Below are positions 46,947 to 58,370 of a DNA stretch of 64,000 nucleotides, in pieces. Source of the DNA: Glossina fuscipes. Lineage: Eukaryota; Arthropoda; Insecta; Diptera; Glossinidae. Each line of letters begins with the position of its first letter. The first letter of the stretch is position 1. A program made the position numbers and the translations under genes. The DNA is taken from contig NW_023998491.1 in NCBI RefSeq assembly GCF_014805625.2, forward strand, positions 1,568,774 through 1,632,773. The letters are read 5' to 3'. The notes under the pieces were generated by a model. That model did not search any database. It was not told the origin of the DNA and saw only the letters and a program-made list of their open reading frames with translations.

Positions 46947-47057
46947 ATGAAAATTTTGTGGATTGCTGCACTAACTGTAATTGTATTTCTGATGAACCTG
47001 CGTGTATTTGCAGGAAGCAAAAGCAGCAACAGCAGCAGTTCTGCAAATTGCACATAA
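46947..47057 (+). CDS. Possible small secreted peptide, 36 codons
   Basis: The frame starts MKILWIAALTVIVFLMNL, followed by RVFAG and a short Ser/Asn-rich tail ending ANCT. This is a textbook signal peptide (one basic residue, a ~16-residue hydrophobic core, VFA before the likely cleavage site) with only about 14 residues of mature sequence, or the first exon of something longer. An acceptor-like tract (tttttctctattag) lies 28 nt upstream. No homolog is recognised, and a 36-codon frame with this composition can arise by chance in AT-rich DNA. No poly(A) signal was confidently assigned. Treat as a candidate only. Confidence 0.25.
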   Translation: MKILWIAALTVIVFLMNLRVFAGSKSSNSSSSANCT

Positions 47058-47859
47058 TTTCATTTTAAAGATACTTTTTTTCGTTTTTATATTTTTTCTT
47101 CACATCTCTTGAAATTAAATTTCAATTAAGTTACAAATTCAAGAAGACTTTTTATGCGAAGCGATTGGTTACTTTGTACACATAATGGATTTATAAGCTC
47201 TTGTGCAAAAATGATATTGTTTAACTAGCACACTACAAATTACTTAAACTATTGTTCTGAATGGAAGCGTTTTTTTGCATTCTTGCTATGGCGTTCGAAA
47301 AATGTTTATCATGGCTGATGGTGTGATTACATATAAATATATATAAAGAAATAAGCCTCTTATGTTTAACTTTTTACTTTTTTTTTTAAAATTTGGTTCA
47401 GTAATTGTTTAAGGTACTGAATGATACGTTGATTAGTCAGCCCTTTTGCAACAACCACAATTTATTAGGGAATTAAGAAAAAATCGAAAATGTTTCTTAT
47501 TCAATAGAAAACACAGAGAAGATTCAGTTTTACTGCGCAAATTGTTCACCAGCTTCCGATCCATACCTTGATAGTTCAGATTAAAAAGGTGCGAAACTAA
47601 AGGTAAATTCCGCAAACGAATTTCATTTATTGTCTTTATCGTAGAGGATCTAAGGATTTCGATAGTGAGAAAGAAGAGAGAAGAGCATCTGAAACTTAAC
47701 CACCAGTCGTAAGAAAGTCTTAGTTCAACGTATAGAAACCGTTTTGGGCCACAGTTTTAGAAAATATTGCTATGTTCAGAAAAAGGGGGGAATTTTTACT
47801 CAAGAAAGAAAGCGCGGTTCAAATATCAATCCACGTTTTTCACGTCCGCTAGAGCGGGC
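47058..47859. other. Gene-free stretch
   Basis: AT-rich sequence between the small candidate peptide and the ~130-bp tandem array; no exon recognised. Confidence 0.4.
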
Positions 47860-48432
47860 TGTGTATATGTTCACTTTGTCCAAATGTTTGCATTAGGAAG
47901 TTTTTAGATATGCCATAAAGCATATATATTCTTGATGTCCATCTGTCCGTCTGCATCGCTGTGATAAACCCTCTGTGGGCAACAGGGGATAGATTCATTT
48001 TGTCCAAATGTTTGCATTAGTCAGAAGGCAGTCTTCAGATAGACAATAAAGCATATACATCCTAGATGTTCATCTGTCCGTCTGCATCTTTGTGATAAAC
48101 CCTCTCTGGGACATTGGGCATATATTCATTTTCTCCAAATGTTTGTATTAGTCAGAAAAACGTCTTCAGACAGGCCATAAAGCATATACATCCTAGATGT
48201 TCATCTGTCCGTCTGCATCTCTGTGATAACCGTTTTCTTTGATTGCAGAATTGAAGCTCTCCCTCTCAAACTTGGTAGGAAAGTTGGAAGTTCTTGCACG
48301 CCATAAACCGTATGTACCCCAGATGTCCATTTGTCCGTCTGTACCTCTGTGATAAACACCCTCCTGATTGGAAAATTGAAGCTGACGCCTTCAAACTTAG
48401 AACAAAAAAGTTGGACGTTCTTGCAAGCATTT
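47860..48432. repeat. ~130-bp tandem array derived from a DINE-like element
   Basis: The phrase catctgtccgtctgcatc starts at 47940, 48071, 48202 and, diverged, 48328; spacings are 131, 131 and 126 bp. The companion phrase tccaaatgtttg recurs at about 47879, 48003 and 48134. The array starts with ttcactttgtccaaatgttt, the DINE-like end, and later units gain aaattgaagct and aaagttggaagttcttgca. Tandem amplification inside such elements is known for the DINE-1/Helentron group. The overlapping minus-strand frames are by-products. Confidence 0.88.
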
Positions 48433-49899
48433 GAGTATATAGAAAGAAGGCCACCTCTATAGTAGATTGTAAACTGAGAACATCTCTCTTTTCTGCGCAT
48501 CCTTCGGCTATGACTCATAAACTTATATAAGTAACATGCAATAAAAACTCCGCGCATATTCTACAATAATGGGAAAACCGACCATGATCTTCAATTTTAT
48601 AGAGTATGGATATAAAGTTTTTCTATTTTATGTTTTTTAAGCCTTTTTTTTTTTTTTGGGATAAAAAATTTGTTCGCTATCGATTAGAATTTTCTAATTT
48701 GCTTTTGTTGGGTTGATGCAACTATGATTAAGCCCTGGCTTTTTATGTCGTTCGAGTTGTCAGTTTGTAAATTACACAGTCTTTGTTGTCGCCGAATTTT
48801 CAAAATGAATAAATTTAGAGGACTATGTGCGCCTTCAGCAGTGAATGGAAATAATGAATTTACTTTAACTTTTCTATTTTGTTATCGGTTATAGTAGTTA
48901 CAGTAGTAGTTTATGACCGTCCTTGACTTGCCTTGTAGCGTTTTGTTTTTATTTTTCTAATACAAGGCACCATTTATCACCGAACACTTGTTTCACTTAA
49001 TTAATCAAATAGTTTTAATTTTCCGTTTTACTATATTTCAGTATCTCACGTGCATGTAATCGATTTTTAATGTAAGTACACGTCATCTATTGTTGTTATA
49101 AATTTTCTTTTTTTTTAATATTTATTATTAACTAATTAGTCTTTTAATGCTTCAATGATGAGTTTTGTTGTTATAATTATTACCTTTTTTTTTATTTATT
49201 TTTTTTATTTAATAATATTGTAATTAACACCCAAGCAAGAGGAGAGCAATTTATCAAATTGAATGTTAATGAATTCCGGTTAAGTGCAAATAAAATGTAA
49301 AATCTGAAGTAAACAGATAATTGGATTATTTTCGAAATGTGAGAATCAGTCTACGAATAAGATTTAGAAAAAAAAAAGAGGATTTTTGATTTTGTACTTC
49401 TTCTTCGTCTTAAAATAGATTTTCATTTTTTATGCTTTAATACCTTTTCTTTTTCTTCTTATTTTCCATATAATATATTCTGTTAGAGGTTTTCTCACTT
49501 TTCGAGCAAAATTTTAAAATTTATCATTGTTTGCAATCTTAATAATAAATTGAAACTAAAAATAAAAATAAAAAAAAAAAAAAAACAGAATTGCTTTCGT
49601 TATCAGCTCTCAAACAAGCTCTATAGGGAATACAAACATAAACTTTGTTATTTCACATCAAGCAGTCAATCGTCGTTGATAAAACACGTTACACTATTCG
49701 AACATGAAAGTTTTCAAGACTACAATTGATTTACATGCATTCATAATTATTTAAAAGATTTACTTTGCTGGGTTCCAATAGAACGTATAATAAGATATAT
49801 ATATAGATTTTATATACATATGTTATATATACATTGGTGGATGCCCACCGCATCCCATGGTGTAATCCGAATTTAGCAAATTAAATTTATCTCCTAAAA
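48433..49899. other. Gene-free AT-rich stretch
   Basis: Homopolymer runs (poly-T about 48644-48657, poly-A about 49568-49585); no exon or RNA gene recognised. Confidence 0.5.
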
Positions 49900-50130
49900 A
49901 TCGTATTATATTTCTGTTTTCGTCACAAAAAAGTAGAAATTGGACTTTCCCTTCGTATAAGGGATTGCTTTTCATGATAATCCCTCAACATGTTGCGGTC
50001 TAAAAAATATATTTATATGATTTGATTTCATCAAAATAGTTCAAAAATTGCAGCCTGCAGGTGGAATAACAAATTACATGGCTAGGCATCAGATGGACAG
50101 ACGGACAGATAAGCTTAGATTCCCTACTGT
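49900..50130 (+). mobile_element. Fragment of the second dispersed repeat
   Basis: tcatcaaaatagttcaaaaa, gcatcagatggacagacgga and agataagcttagatt align in order with the 46640-46760 part of the fuller copy. Boundaries are approximate. Confidence 0.55.
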
Positions 50131-51229
50131 ACGTGAAAATTTTTCCAACTTTATCTACTGTAAGGTACTGTAAGGTCATTATAGAGACAGACAGATTGAC
50201 TTGCTTAAATAAATTTTGAATTCGGTACTGCTCAAGAATATATTTATACACATATACATACATAGATGTACATAAACTTTGTCGGCCTTCCAAACGGTTT
50301 CACAAAGTAAATATGTAAAGTTGGATTGGTTATTGAATAGATGATCTAAGATAAATCTCCAAAGAATTGCAGTAAACACAACACTAGAGAAGACAATAAC
50401 CATAAAGTTCGGATAACAGTTCTTGGAAGCTTGTGGTGCATTAATTGTGAATCGGCTTTGTCGACTTCAATTCGTAGTTGATTAAGGGCTTTTATCATAA
50501 ACATTGCACAAATTCCTAATTTGTGTACACGTCTGTAGGGAGTATTGGAGTTCTTTGGCAGATGCACATAGAACAGTTTCGATTACTCGGAAGACTTTCA
50601 CAAGATAACAAAATTGCCCCTGTTGTGTAAGAATTGCATATCTATTCTGTCCTCTTTGCTGTCGAAGCGCATTTTTATTAAGTGAAGCACAATTTCAGTC
50701 CTGTAAGCTTCTTTAGAGATTTAAAATAAATTTTTATTTAGAAAAATCTTCTTTATTTGAAAAAAATTTTCACATGAAAAAGTGAAGTAAATCGTACCAA
50801 TTCTTTTTTGGAAAAAGCCGTTTATCTCTTTAGATACCTAATCGACTCTTATGATACGTTAGTAAACGCCGTCTTCTTCACTTTCCCATGAGTATCTGAT
50901 GCAGTCAACCCGTAGTTGTTTTTTGATAGAAAATTATTAAGTGGTTGCGAAAATTTTGATCAGCGACTTTTTTAGGTGAAAATGATAAAGAAATGAGAAA
51001 TGAAAGTATAGCAAAAGGGTGAAATTCGATGGTTTTGACTTTCCTCTACACAAATTAACAGTTTCAGCGTACGCCGACGCTAATGAGGGAGCGCTCAAAA
51101 CTCTCCTTCTTCCAAATTCATTACTTTTGTTATTTGAAGAAATCTGCTACCGAAACCCACCAAACACGTTCAAAAGCTCATAGTGACCCTGCTCCTTTCG
51201 GCTTTGGTTTCATAAGTTTAAAAGTGGCC
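50131..51229. other. Gene-free stretch
   Basis: No recognised exon. The part from about 51060 may be decayed mariner sequence preceding the recognisable relic. Confidence 0.4.
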
Positions 51230-51590
51230 CCACGACTTGACTGGAAGTGCCACTTTTTAGGCACTTGTTGCAGGAGTTGTCCAGGACACACTGTTGCAGC
51301 TCGAATGGGAAGTACTGCTACACCCAGCATACTCACCAGATATGGCGCCTCCTGATTACCAGTTTTTCTGGACGGTGCAGCATGGCTTGGCAGGCACGAG
51401 AGTCCGTGAAGTTGAAGATATGCAAAAATGGGTCGGCTGCCAAACTAATATAAGTTCTTTCGACATGATTCCGTAAGGTTGCCAAAAATATTGTACAACG
51501 TTGCAGAAAATGATGGAAACTATTTTGATTAATATGTATAGTATCAAGTTTCCACAATAAATGACTTTTTCAAGGGAAGAAATGATCAAA
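51230..51590 (+). pseudogene. Mariner transposase relic (C-terminal part)
   Basis: A frame beginning near 51270 reads VVQDTLLQLEWEVLLHPAYS and then PDMAPPDYQFFWTVQHGLAG, followed by REVEDMQKWV. This is the conserved YSPDLAPSDYHLF block that contains the third catalytic Asp of the D,D34D mariner transposases, plus the following helix. Upstream catalytic segments are deleted or unreadable and the frame ends shortly after. It does not join the relic at 31690-32095, which lies 19 kb away and covers the other half of the protein. Confidence 0.85.
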
Positions 51591-52376
51591 ATTTCTGCAA
51601 ACTCCTAATATATGTTCGCACACTACTATTTTTTTGATAAACTTGATTGATTGAAGCCCAAGTCTACTTTTGTAAATTTCAACAAAATTCTGCTGCGTAT
51701 TTTACTGTCGCAGGGTTTAAACCAGACCGGTACACTATGTATATTCTTCACCTGCCATCTTTCTTTCCTCGAAACCTATTCTGGCCTTTCCACTCTGTAT
51801 AGTAATTTGCTTACTGGTCTTTAATTATGTAAATTGAGAACAAAGTGCACATTATTTTGTAAATTGTTATTAGATGAAGCCCGCATTAGTAAGAGAGAAA
51901 TTGCTTGAAGAGCTTCGCTCTTATAAAGAGTGAAAATGTTCAAATGTATAAATATTACCGGTTTTTAGGATAAAAATGAACTTTTACTTTTCTTATAAAC
52001 AGAGCGAGCAGGTGTTGAAAATTTTTGCAATAACAACAACTATCATTAATTGATACGCACGAAATAATACAAATAAGACGCATGCCAAGTTAAGCATAAT
52101 AAGTTTACCAGTTCGCTAAGCAGACCCCAGGTGTATAAATTTCTACACGAATACGATATGTGCAGGTTTCTCTATATCTTACGCTCTTTTGTTGGACCAA
52201 ACATGTCAATTTGATGCAAAATATTTTGTTATACTAATTGTTGAACTCCTCGTCCCCCGAAAACTAACTGATTATTAACAATTCCATTTGAATCACAAGT
52301 TGCATGTTGTTTTTCCCTTCTGCTCAGGTAATAGTTATGCTTTTTCTCAATTCTCTTGGTACGTACGTATTCCTTC

Positions 52377-52407
<31 letters not shown>

Positions 52408-55400
52408 TGCCTCTCCCTGCCTCTCTCTCCAATTATGTCGCCCTTTTATTTGTAATCTAATCGTGGTTGGTTTTTATATATTGCCATAGCTGTAAGGATA
52501 TATCAGAGTTCATTCATTATATCTGTGTATGAGTTGCTGTAGTTATTAAATATACAAAACTGTACTATGGAAACAGGATATGCACACAGATCTATAGATA
52601 TAGTTATGATTGTGCATGTGCTTCACTTCAATTTGCTGTAATTTTTGCGCAGTGCAAAATGGTGCTCTTTGCTAACGGACTGGGCAAACTAATTTCATTT
52701 CATTTGTGAAATTCGGATCAAGTTTTTTTTATCCTAACTAAACTATAGATATCGGCGAAGTTACGTATTCCCCCAATTGGAGGTCGTCTTTTCTTTGAAA
52801 TGCAGATTAGAAAGCCGTTCAGCACAGACACTGAAAGATCATCGTAGCCAAAGCACTTTTGACCTGTTCTGGCCACAAAAAAAATCAATTACAAGATTGA
52901 ATTTTGTTGGTTTTTTTTTTTAACTTTTAGCTTAACTTACTCTTAAGTAACTCTTAAGCAGGCAATAAATGAACTTTGTAAACCTTTACATGACAAACAA
53001 ACAAACAAAATGTTCGCGAATTCAGTTGGATGTGGAAGACGGCAAAATAGTCTCGATTACTGCCCGTCTGTCCGCACTGTGGTTTACTGAAACTTGTCAC
53101 CTGTGTTACGGTTGAAAGGCTCATCAGTTTTTATTTTATAAAATTCGAAATATTATTACAAACAATTTATAATAGGTTGTAGACAACGATCTTAAGTGCC
53201 GTGAATACTTTCAGATGCATCTATGGGCTCCGCACGATAGTGGTTAGTTATATTACTTCTCTGCCATATTCATGACTCTAAAAGATAAACTTTGTGGGAA
53301 AGACAAAATACAGATTTAATGTAGATAAGAATATCAGAAGAGAATCATCTTAGGCGTATAAGTACACTTATAAGGGCTTTCAAAAGCGGGCGCGAACCTA
53401 ATTAATTGAAAATGCTAAAGGCTGCTCCAAATGAAAGTGCGCCTATTTAGTGCAAACACCGAACTGCTTTCCGCTTTGAGATAAAAAGTAAATATTTCGC
53501 AACATTTGGCCAAGCTTGAAGGATCGCAATAGCAGGAGGCTGAAGGAAACATCAACACCGAGAAAAAATTAAATAAAATCATGCTTTCTATTTGCTCGCA
53601 TCACTTAATTTCCCGATAATGTTTTTTTTTTAAATATTGCCAATCTTTCAAGAGATGTTCCTGTGAAACGGTGATACGTAGGAAGAGAAAGAGACAAGGA
53701 GGTATTGACCGTTACTTAGTAGACATATGCGTAATCGATAATTGTTATGACTTTACCGACTGATCACTCACTGTGTGAGGCTTACGACTAAAGCAAATTC
53801 TATCACACTTGAGATTTGAATCAGCGAACAATGACTAGGTAATGGAGAATCGTCAAGGCGCTGTAAGATTACCTTATAAGCCTAACACCTAAAAAAGAGA
53901 TTTTTTCCTGTAATGCGATGGAAAAACGCTTGTCGTTCCTTTGCTATCTGTTTTTATGTATCACGATTTTCTGAACCTAAAATTCCGGTACGACCATCTG
54001 TCCGATTAACTGTTATAAAGATTGTTAAGCTCATTAATTGATTTCAATGTCTACGTTTTCTGAGTTATTGTTGACTTTTTTATAAAATGTACAGGATGCG
54101 TTAATTTTTTTGCACATTCGATATCTATAGCTTTATACGGTATTAGTTTCAGTCGTTGACAAGTTATTGTTCAGTGTGTATTAAAGTGTAACGAGCAGCG
54201 TTTAAGTGGAAACTTTGGAGAAATGAAGCTGACGTTATGGTAATGATCACATTGAGTAAGGGTGAAGGGGTAGTGAGCTATGAAGCAGTTAGAAAACAGT
54301 TTTCAAAATTTCGTGCGAAATGTTGAGTTGCGCGTGGTGGAATCGGAAAAAAATCATCTACCATCTAATTCTAAATTCCGGATAGTCAAACTCAGTGACT
54401 CGCTTGCCATCTGCCAAACATCCGCGCAGTTCCGTCTGTCCTCAGCAAAGGCAACCCTTGTAATTAGCTTCACCTTTGGCAGGTAACCTCTTCCGATTGC
54501 GAATTAGTCTTCAGCCATATCTCTTTCCAGTTACTATTTATTCAGATCCACGTAGTCAGGGGCTTTCCAAAGTTGAAGATGCGCGAAACGGGATCGCGAA
54601 CTATTACCTAAACCACGAACATTCTACGCCGAAGGCATCTACAAGCTATCCTATAAGAAGCAAGAAACCATAGATAACCGTAGATAAGTGTTTTAAATTT
54701 TAGTAGAAAATATAGATATAAAATATCTATCAAATAAGGACGATTTCGAAAACAGAAAACAGAGCAAATTTTATACACATATTAAAAACGTAGAATAGAA
54801 CGATTCAAGCTTAAATATTTTCGCACGGTTCAGTAAAGGGCACAGCGCTAAACCTGATCTGCCCTCAAGCGATTATATCTCTTCGCTCCTTTTCTATCCT
54901 ATGCCTTGGACACCATTGTAGTTCCCGCAAAAAAAAACCATCCTTCACTCTCCTCCAAAAAAAAAAAAAAAAATCTTCAGTTTTATCCTTCCCTAAATAA
55001 ATATCACTTCTTTTAAATCATCTCAAGCAGATTTAAATTTCTGCAAACGGTCATTACAATAAGGTTAACCGTAATCGTTAAGAAAGTAATATGCTCGCTA
55101 TGGACGGTAGGCAACTCTAGGCCGCAAACTTCTTATAAAGCCTTTCACAATAAAGAAAACACTGAGGTAATCTCAGAAAGAGCTTTTCTCAAGCGTCTTT
55201 TATTGAATATGGTTAAGCGTAGCATAAGTTGCTCTAAACAGCAAATATAGGAAATATCGTATAATAAAAAGTATAAAATATTCGTCCTAAAATGACTCGA
55301 AATTTTCTTACTGGTTTTTTTGTTTTTCTTAAATCGAAAATAATAAAATTAAATTAATGACTATACGAAATAAAAAGTGAAAAATAGAGGTTTTCTCTTC

Positions 55401-55606
55401 TTAATTAATGAACAATAAATGCAAACGTAAATCTCTTTCTACTTATGTGTAAGTAAGTGCCCTTTTTTTTATTAATGTGTCTGAGCGTTTTGCAACCCTA
55501 TCTGATAATTATTTATTATATTCATGCAAACAATTGTAATGCTTTACTCATATTGCTTGTTTGCTAATATTACGTTTCCATGATATATGTGCACCGGCAC
55601 ATGTGT
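51591..55606. other. Gene-free stretch
   Basis: Contains a CT run at about 52377-52402 and poly-A at about 54956-54973. Short open frames at 54280-54673 have no recognisable domain. No RNA gene seen. Confidence 0.45.
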
Positions 55607-55639
<33 letters not shown>

Positions 55640-56906
55640 TTATATATGGCCATCGTTTACCGCAGCCATAGGAGAGGTAATGTAAAACAAGTCCTTTTTT
55701 AGACAATGAAAACCATAGCAAACAGACTAGAGGAACAAATGTCTGAATGTCTGAATGTTATGTACTCGCAGAGAGACTATTTTAAAGCCATACATGTGTT
55801 CGCTGAACAAAGTGGCTTTAGTTATTGTTGTTAATTTTATGTTTACACAGTTGACGCTATAGGCAAAGGAGACAAATTTGTAGACAAAATTTCTAAGATT
55901 TCTTTAACATTTTCATACAAACGCTGGGAAAATGATTAGCGAATTGCAAGCGTATCTACGACACTCTTCAATATAAATTAAGCAACGTGCACGTCGTGCT
56001 AATCATGTGACTGAGGCGGCCGAACATGCTTTAACCCTAAAATTGTTTAATTAATAAAATTCTTCTAACGATAGGGAGACACTTTGCGGACAAATACCGG
56101 ATCAATTGTTTACGCATAACTTCTCAGTCTTTAAGAACCCTAATGACGTATATAACTTGGAAGAATACAATAACCAATTAAGTCCTTCCAAAAGATAGCT
56201 TGTGATAGGCGGAAGGTGTTCCCAGCAGTGCAGCAGTGTTTGTGGGCATATTCGCTTCGTTCTTATGATTTCTCTACTGTTCAATCCGCATAGGGGGGTA
56301 TTTATCAAATTTTTTTTTGTAATTCCTCATTTACATAAATTAATTTGTTTGGAAAATGTTTAAAAAAATTTATGAAAAAGATTAAAGAAGTAAAAGGAAA
56401 CTTCAAAGGATTCTCTGTTCTTTTGTAGCATAAAGTAAGATGTTTATGCAATTTCCAAAGTGTATATGAAATGAAAGTAAAAATGAATATGTAATTAATT
56501 CTACATGTTTTGCCACCTTCTTGTTGAGACAGACAACACCGCCTTCTTTTACTTATATGTGTTGTTATTCCGCGTTATGAAGTCTAATACGCTGCTCAAT
56601 ATTATTATGCAGGCAGTTATTTTTGCTCCTGCAAACCTCACGCTGTTTGCAAACAACACAACCTCTTTGGTATTTAAATTCGAGAATAAGTCTGGGCGGC
56701 CGAAATTGTTTACTCATTTTTTACTATCATCAATTCATTGAATATATAGTTATATTAAGAGACTTTGGAAAGAGCGCGCATACACACATTTTACATACTA
56801 TCTTGACATAAGTGACAGGAATCTTTGATTTATTTAGTTCTTTTATTAAAAATCTCTGAGGCAAATTAATTGATGTAAAAAGGAAGAAAAGCTTATAGGA
56901 AAAAAA
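55607..56906. other. Gene-free stretch upstream of the tRNA 3' end
   Basis: A TA run at 55612-55637 and AT-rich sequence. The last bases (56901-56906, AAAAAA on plus) form the Pol III terminator of the minus-strand tRNA. Confidence 0.5.
56901..56906 (-). terminator. Pol III terminator of tRNA-Thr
   Basis: Run of T on the minus strand immediately after the tRNA 3' end (discriminator base), the standard termination signal for RNA polymerase III. Confidence 0.85.
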
Positions 56907-56978
56907 TGCCTCCTGTGAGGATTGAACTCACGACCCCTGGTTTACAAGACCAGTGCTCTGCCACTGAGCTAAAGAGGC
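56907..56978 (-). tRNA. tRNA-Thr (anticodon TGT)
   Basis: The minus strand reads GCCTCTTTAGCTCAGTGGCA at the 5' end, an anticodon arm CTGGT-CTTGTAA-ACCAG with anticodon TGT, and the T arm GTGAG-TTCAATC-CTCAC. The 7-bp acceptor stem GCCTCTT/AGGAGGC closes with one G-T pair and is followed by discriminator A. A box (TAGCTCAGTGG) and B box (GTTCAATCC) are intact. Six T residues follow the 3' end on the minus strand (plus 56901-56906), a standard Pol III terminator. Length 72 nt, no intron. It reads ACA, and by wobble other ACN codons. It appears functional and is the only intact tRNA gene seen in the window. Confidence 0.97.
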
Positions 56979-58199
56979 CCATAGCTGTTAGTTTTCTTAT
57001 ACGCTAATAAAATATGTAAAAGTTTCGCTTTGAAAAATTTCTCCATAAAAAGTATGTTATGCACTAACTCACTCAAACGCTGATGATGATGAGCTTAACA
57101 GGCTTATCTTTACTCCCTCAATGCCGCTCTCTGTCTCTCTCTATCTCTCTCTCACTCTCTCACTCTCTTATAAGGCAAGAGAATGATTTGTTCTCTTTTT
57201 TACTTTAATTTTATTTTGTTTCGTACTTACTTAGCTAGCTATGAATTTATTTATTTATGCTTGGTTTTGTTGATTTGTTTTGTTTTTGTTTTTGCTTTAC
57301 TCAGCGTTTCTTGAACTTTTGTTTACTTTCCTCCATATACATATGCACAAACCACTTTAAATTACTTTATAGTTTTCTTTTAATAATAAACAAAATCTGT
57401 GATCTTAAAATATTTTTTAATTCTATCGTCATAAACGCAAACAAGTCTTTATTTTATTTTGTTTGAATCCAATTATGTATTTCTAAAACTGTACTAATTT
57501 GAATTGAGTTGACTTGTAAGATTTTATATTTACAAAATACCCAAATTACGCTTATCTGAATTTAAAGAATGAGAGATGACGGATTTACTTTACTACTACT
57601 CACTGGATTTCGATTTCATCTCTATTTGTTCGTGTTCGTATTCGTTTCTTTTCTGTCTAAATTCAGATAAGTGTGTTGTGTTTTTGGGATATTTGAAGTC
57701 ATTTGCATTTAATTCTATACTTGCTTTACTTACTTTACTTACTTTTGACTTGTCAAAAACTCTTTCTGAACAGATTATTTAAGAATATATATTTGTTTTC
57801 AATTTCATAGTTCTTCCCTTAACTAGATATGATTGAAAATAATTCCCTCAAAGAGACTCAGTTAAGGTGAAATTCTTCGATTGCATTAACTCGCCGTAGC
57901 ACCTAACAATTTGCTAACTACCTACGCGTTCGAAGTCCTCATAGCTGCCAATTCATTAATATCCCTTCAAAGCGCCTCATAACCTTTTGGAAGCAATCAA
58001 TACTAAATGCGTGGCCTTTAATACTTTCAGGCTTAACAGTTGGGAATAGACATTTACATAAAAAATTCATTCGGTCATCATGCTGCGTATAAAGCTAATG
58101 AAGTAAAACAATGGAGAGCATTATTAGGACACAGCCCACCATTCGCTTAGCACAATTATTCATACAATGACCTTTCAAAATAAATAAATAAATTACATC
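56979..58199. other. Upstream flank of tRNA-Thr; no gene
   Basis: CT-rich microsatellite stretch at about 57129-57168 and AT-rich sequence. No exon recognised. Confidence 0.5.
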
Positions 58200-58370
58200 A
58201 AAATGTTAGAAAAATGACGACCCGCATGTTGAGCACAAAAAAACAAGACGAGTAAGGAGACGGACGTACAAGGTTATATTGATTCAGAAAGTGATTCTAT
58301 ATCAACTGGCATAAAAAGAGGTGGGCCTATCTCAAGTCGGGTGGGCGTTGTGTACATAAGCGCTAACTTC
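58200..58370 (+). mobile_element. 3' end fragment of the second dispersed repeat
   Basis: ttatattgattcagaaagtg, ggcataaaaagaggtgggcc and tcgggtgggcgttgtgtac correspond in order to the last ~150 bp of the copy at 46140-46830 (ttagattgatttagaaaatg, aaggtgggtctacc, ctgggtgttacatac). Confidence 0.55.

Noticed and set aside
46886..47068. Cys-rich frame (CCTNCNCISDEPACICRK)
   Set aside because: It overlaps the better-supported signal-peptide frame in another phase, begins at a non-AUG codon and shows no recognisable Cys scaffold.
48201..48557. 118-codon minus-strand frame
   Set aside because: Falls inside the ~130-bp tandem array of a DINE-like element; internal repetition mirrors the DNA units.
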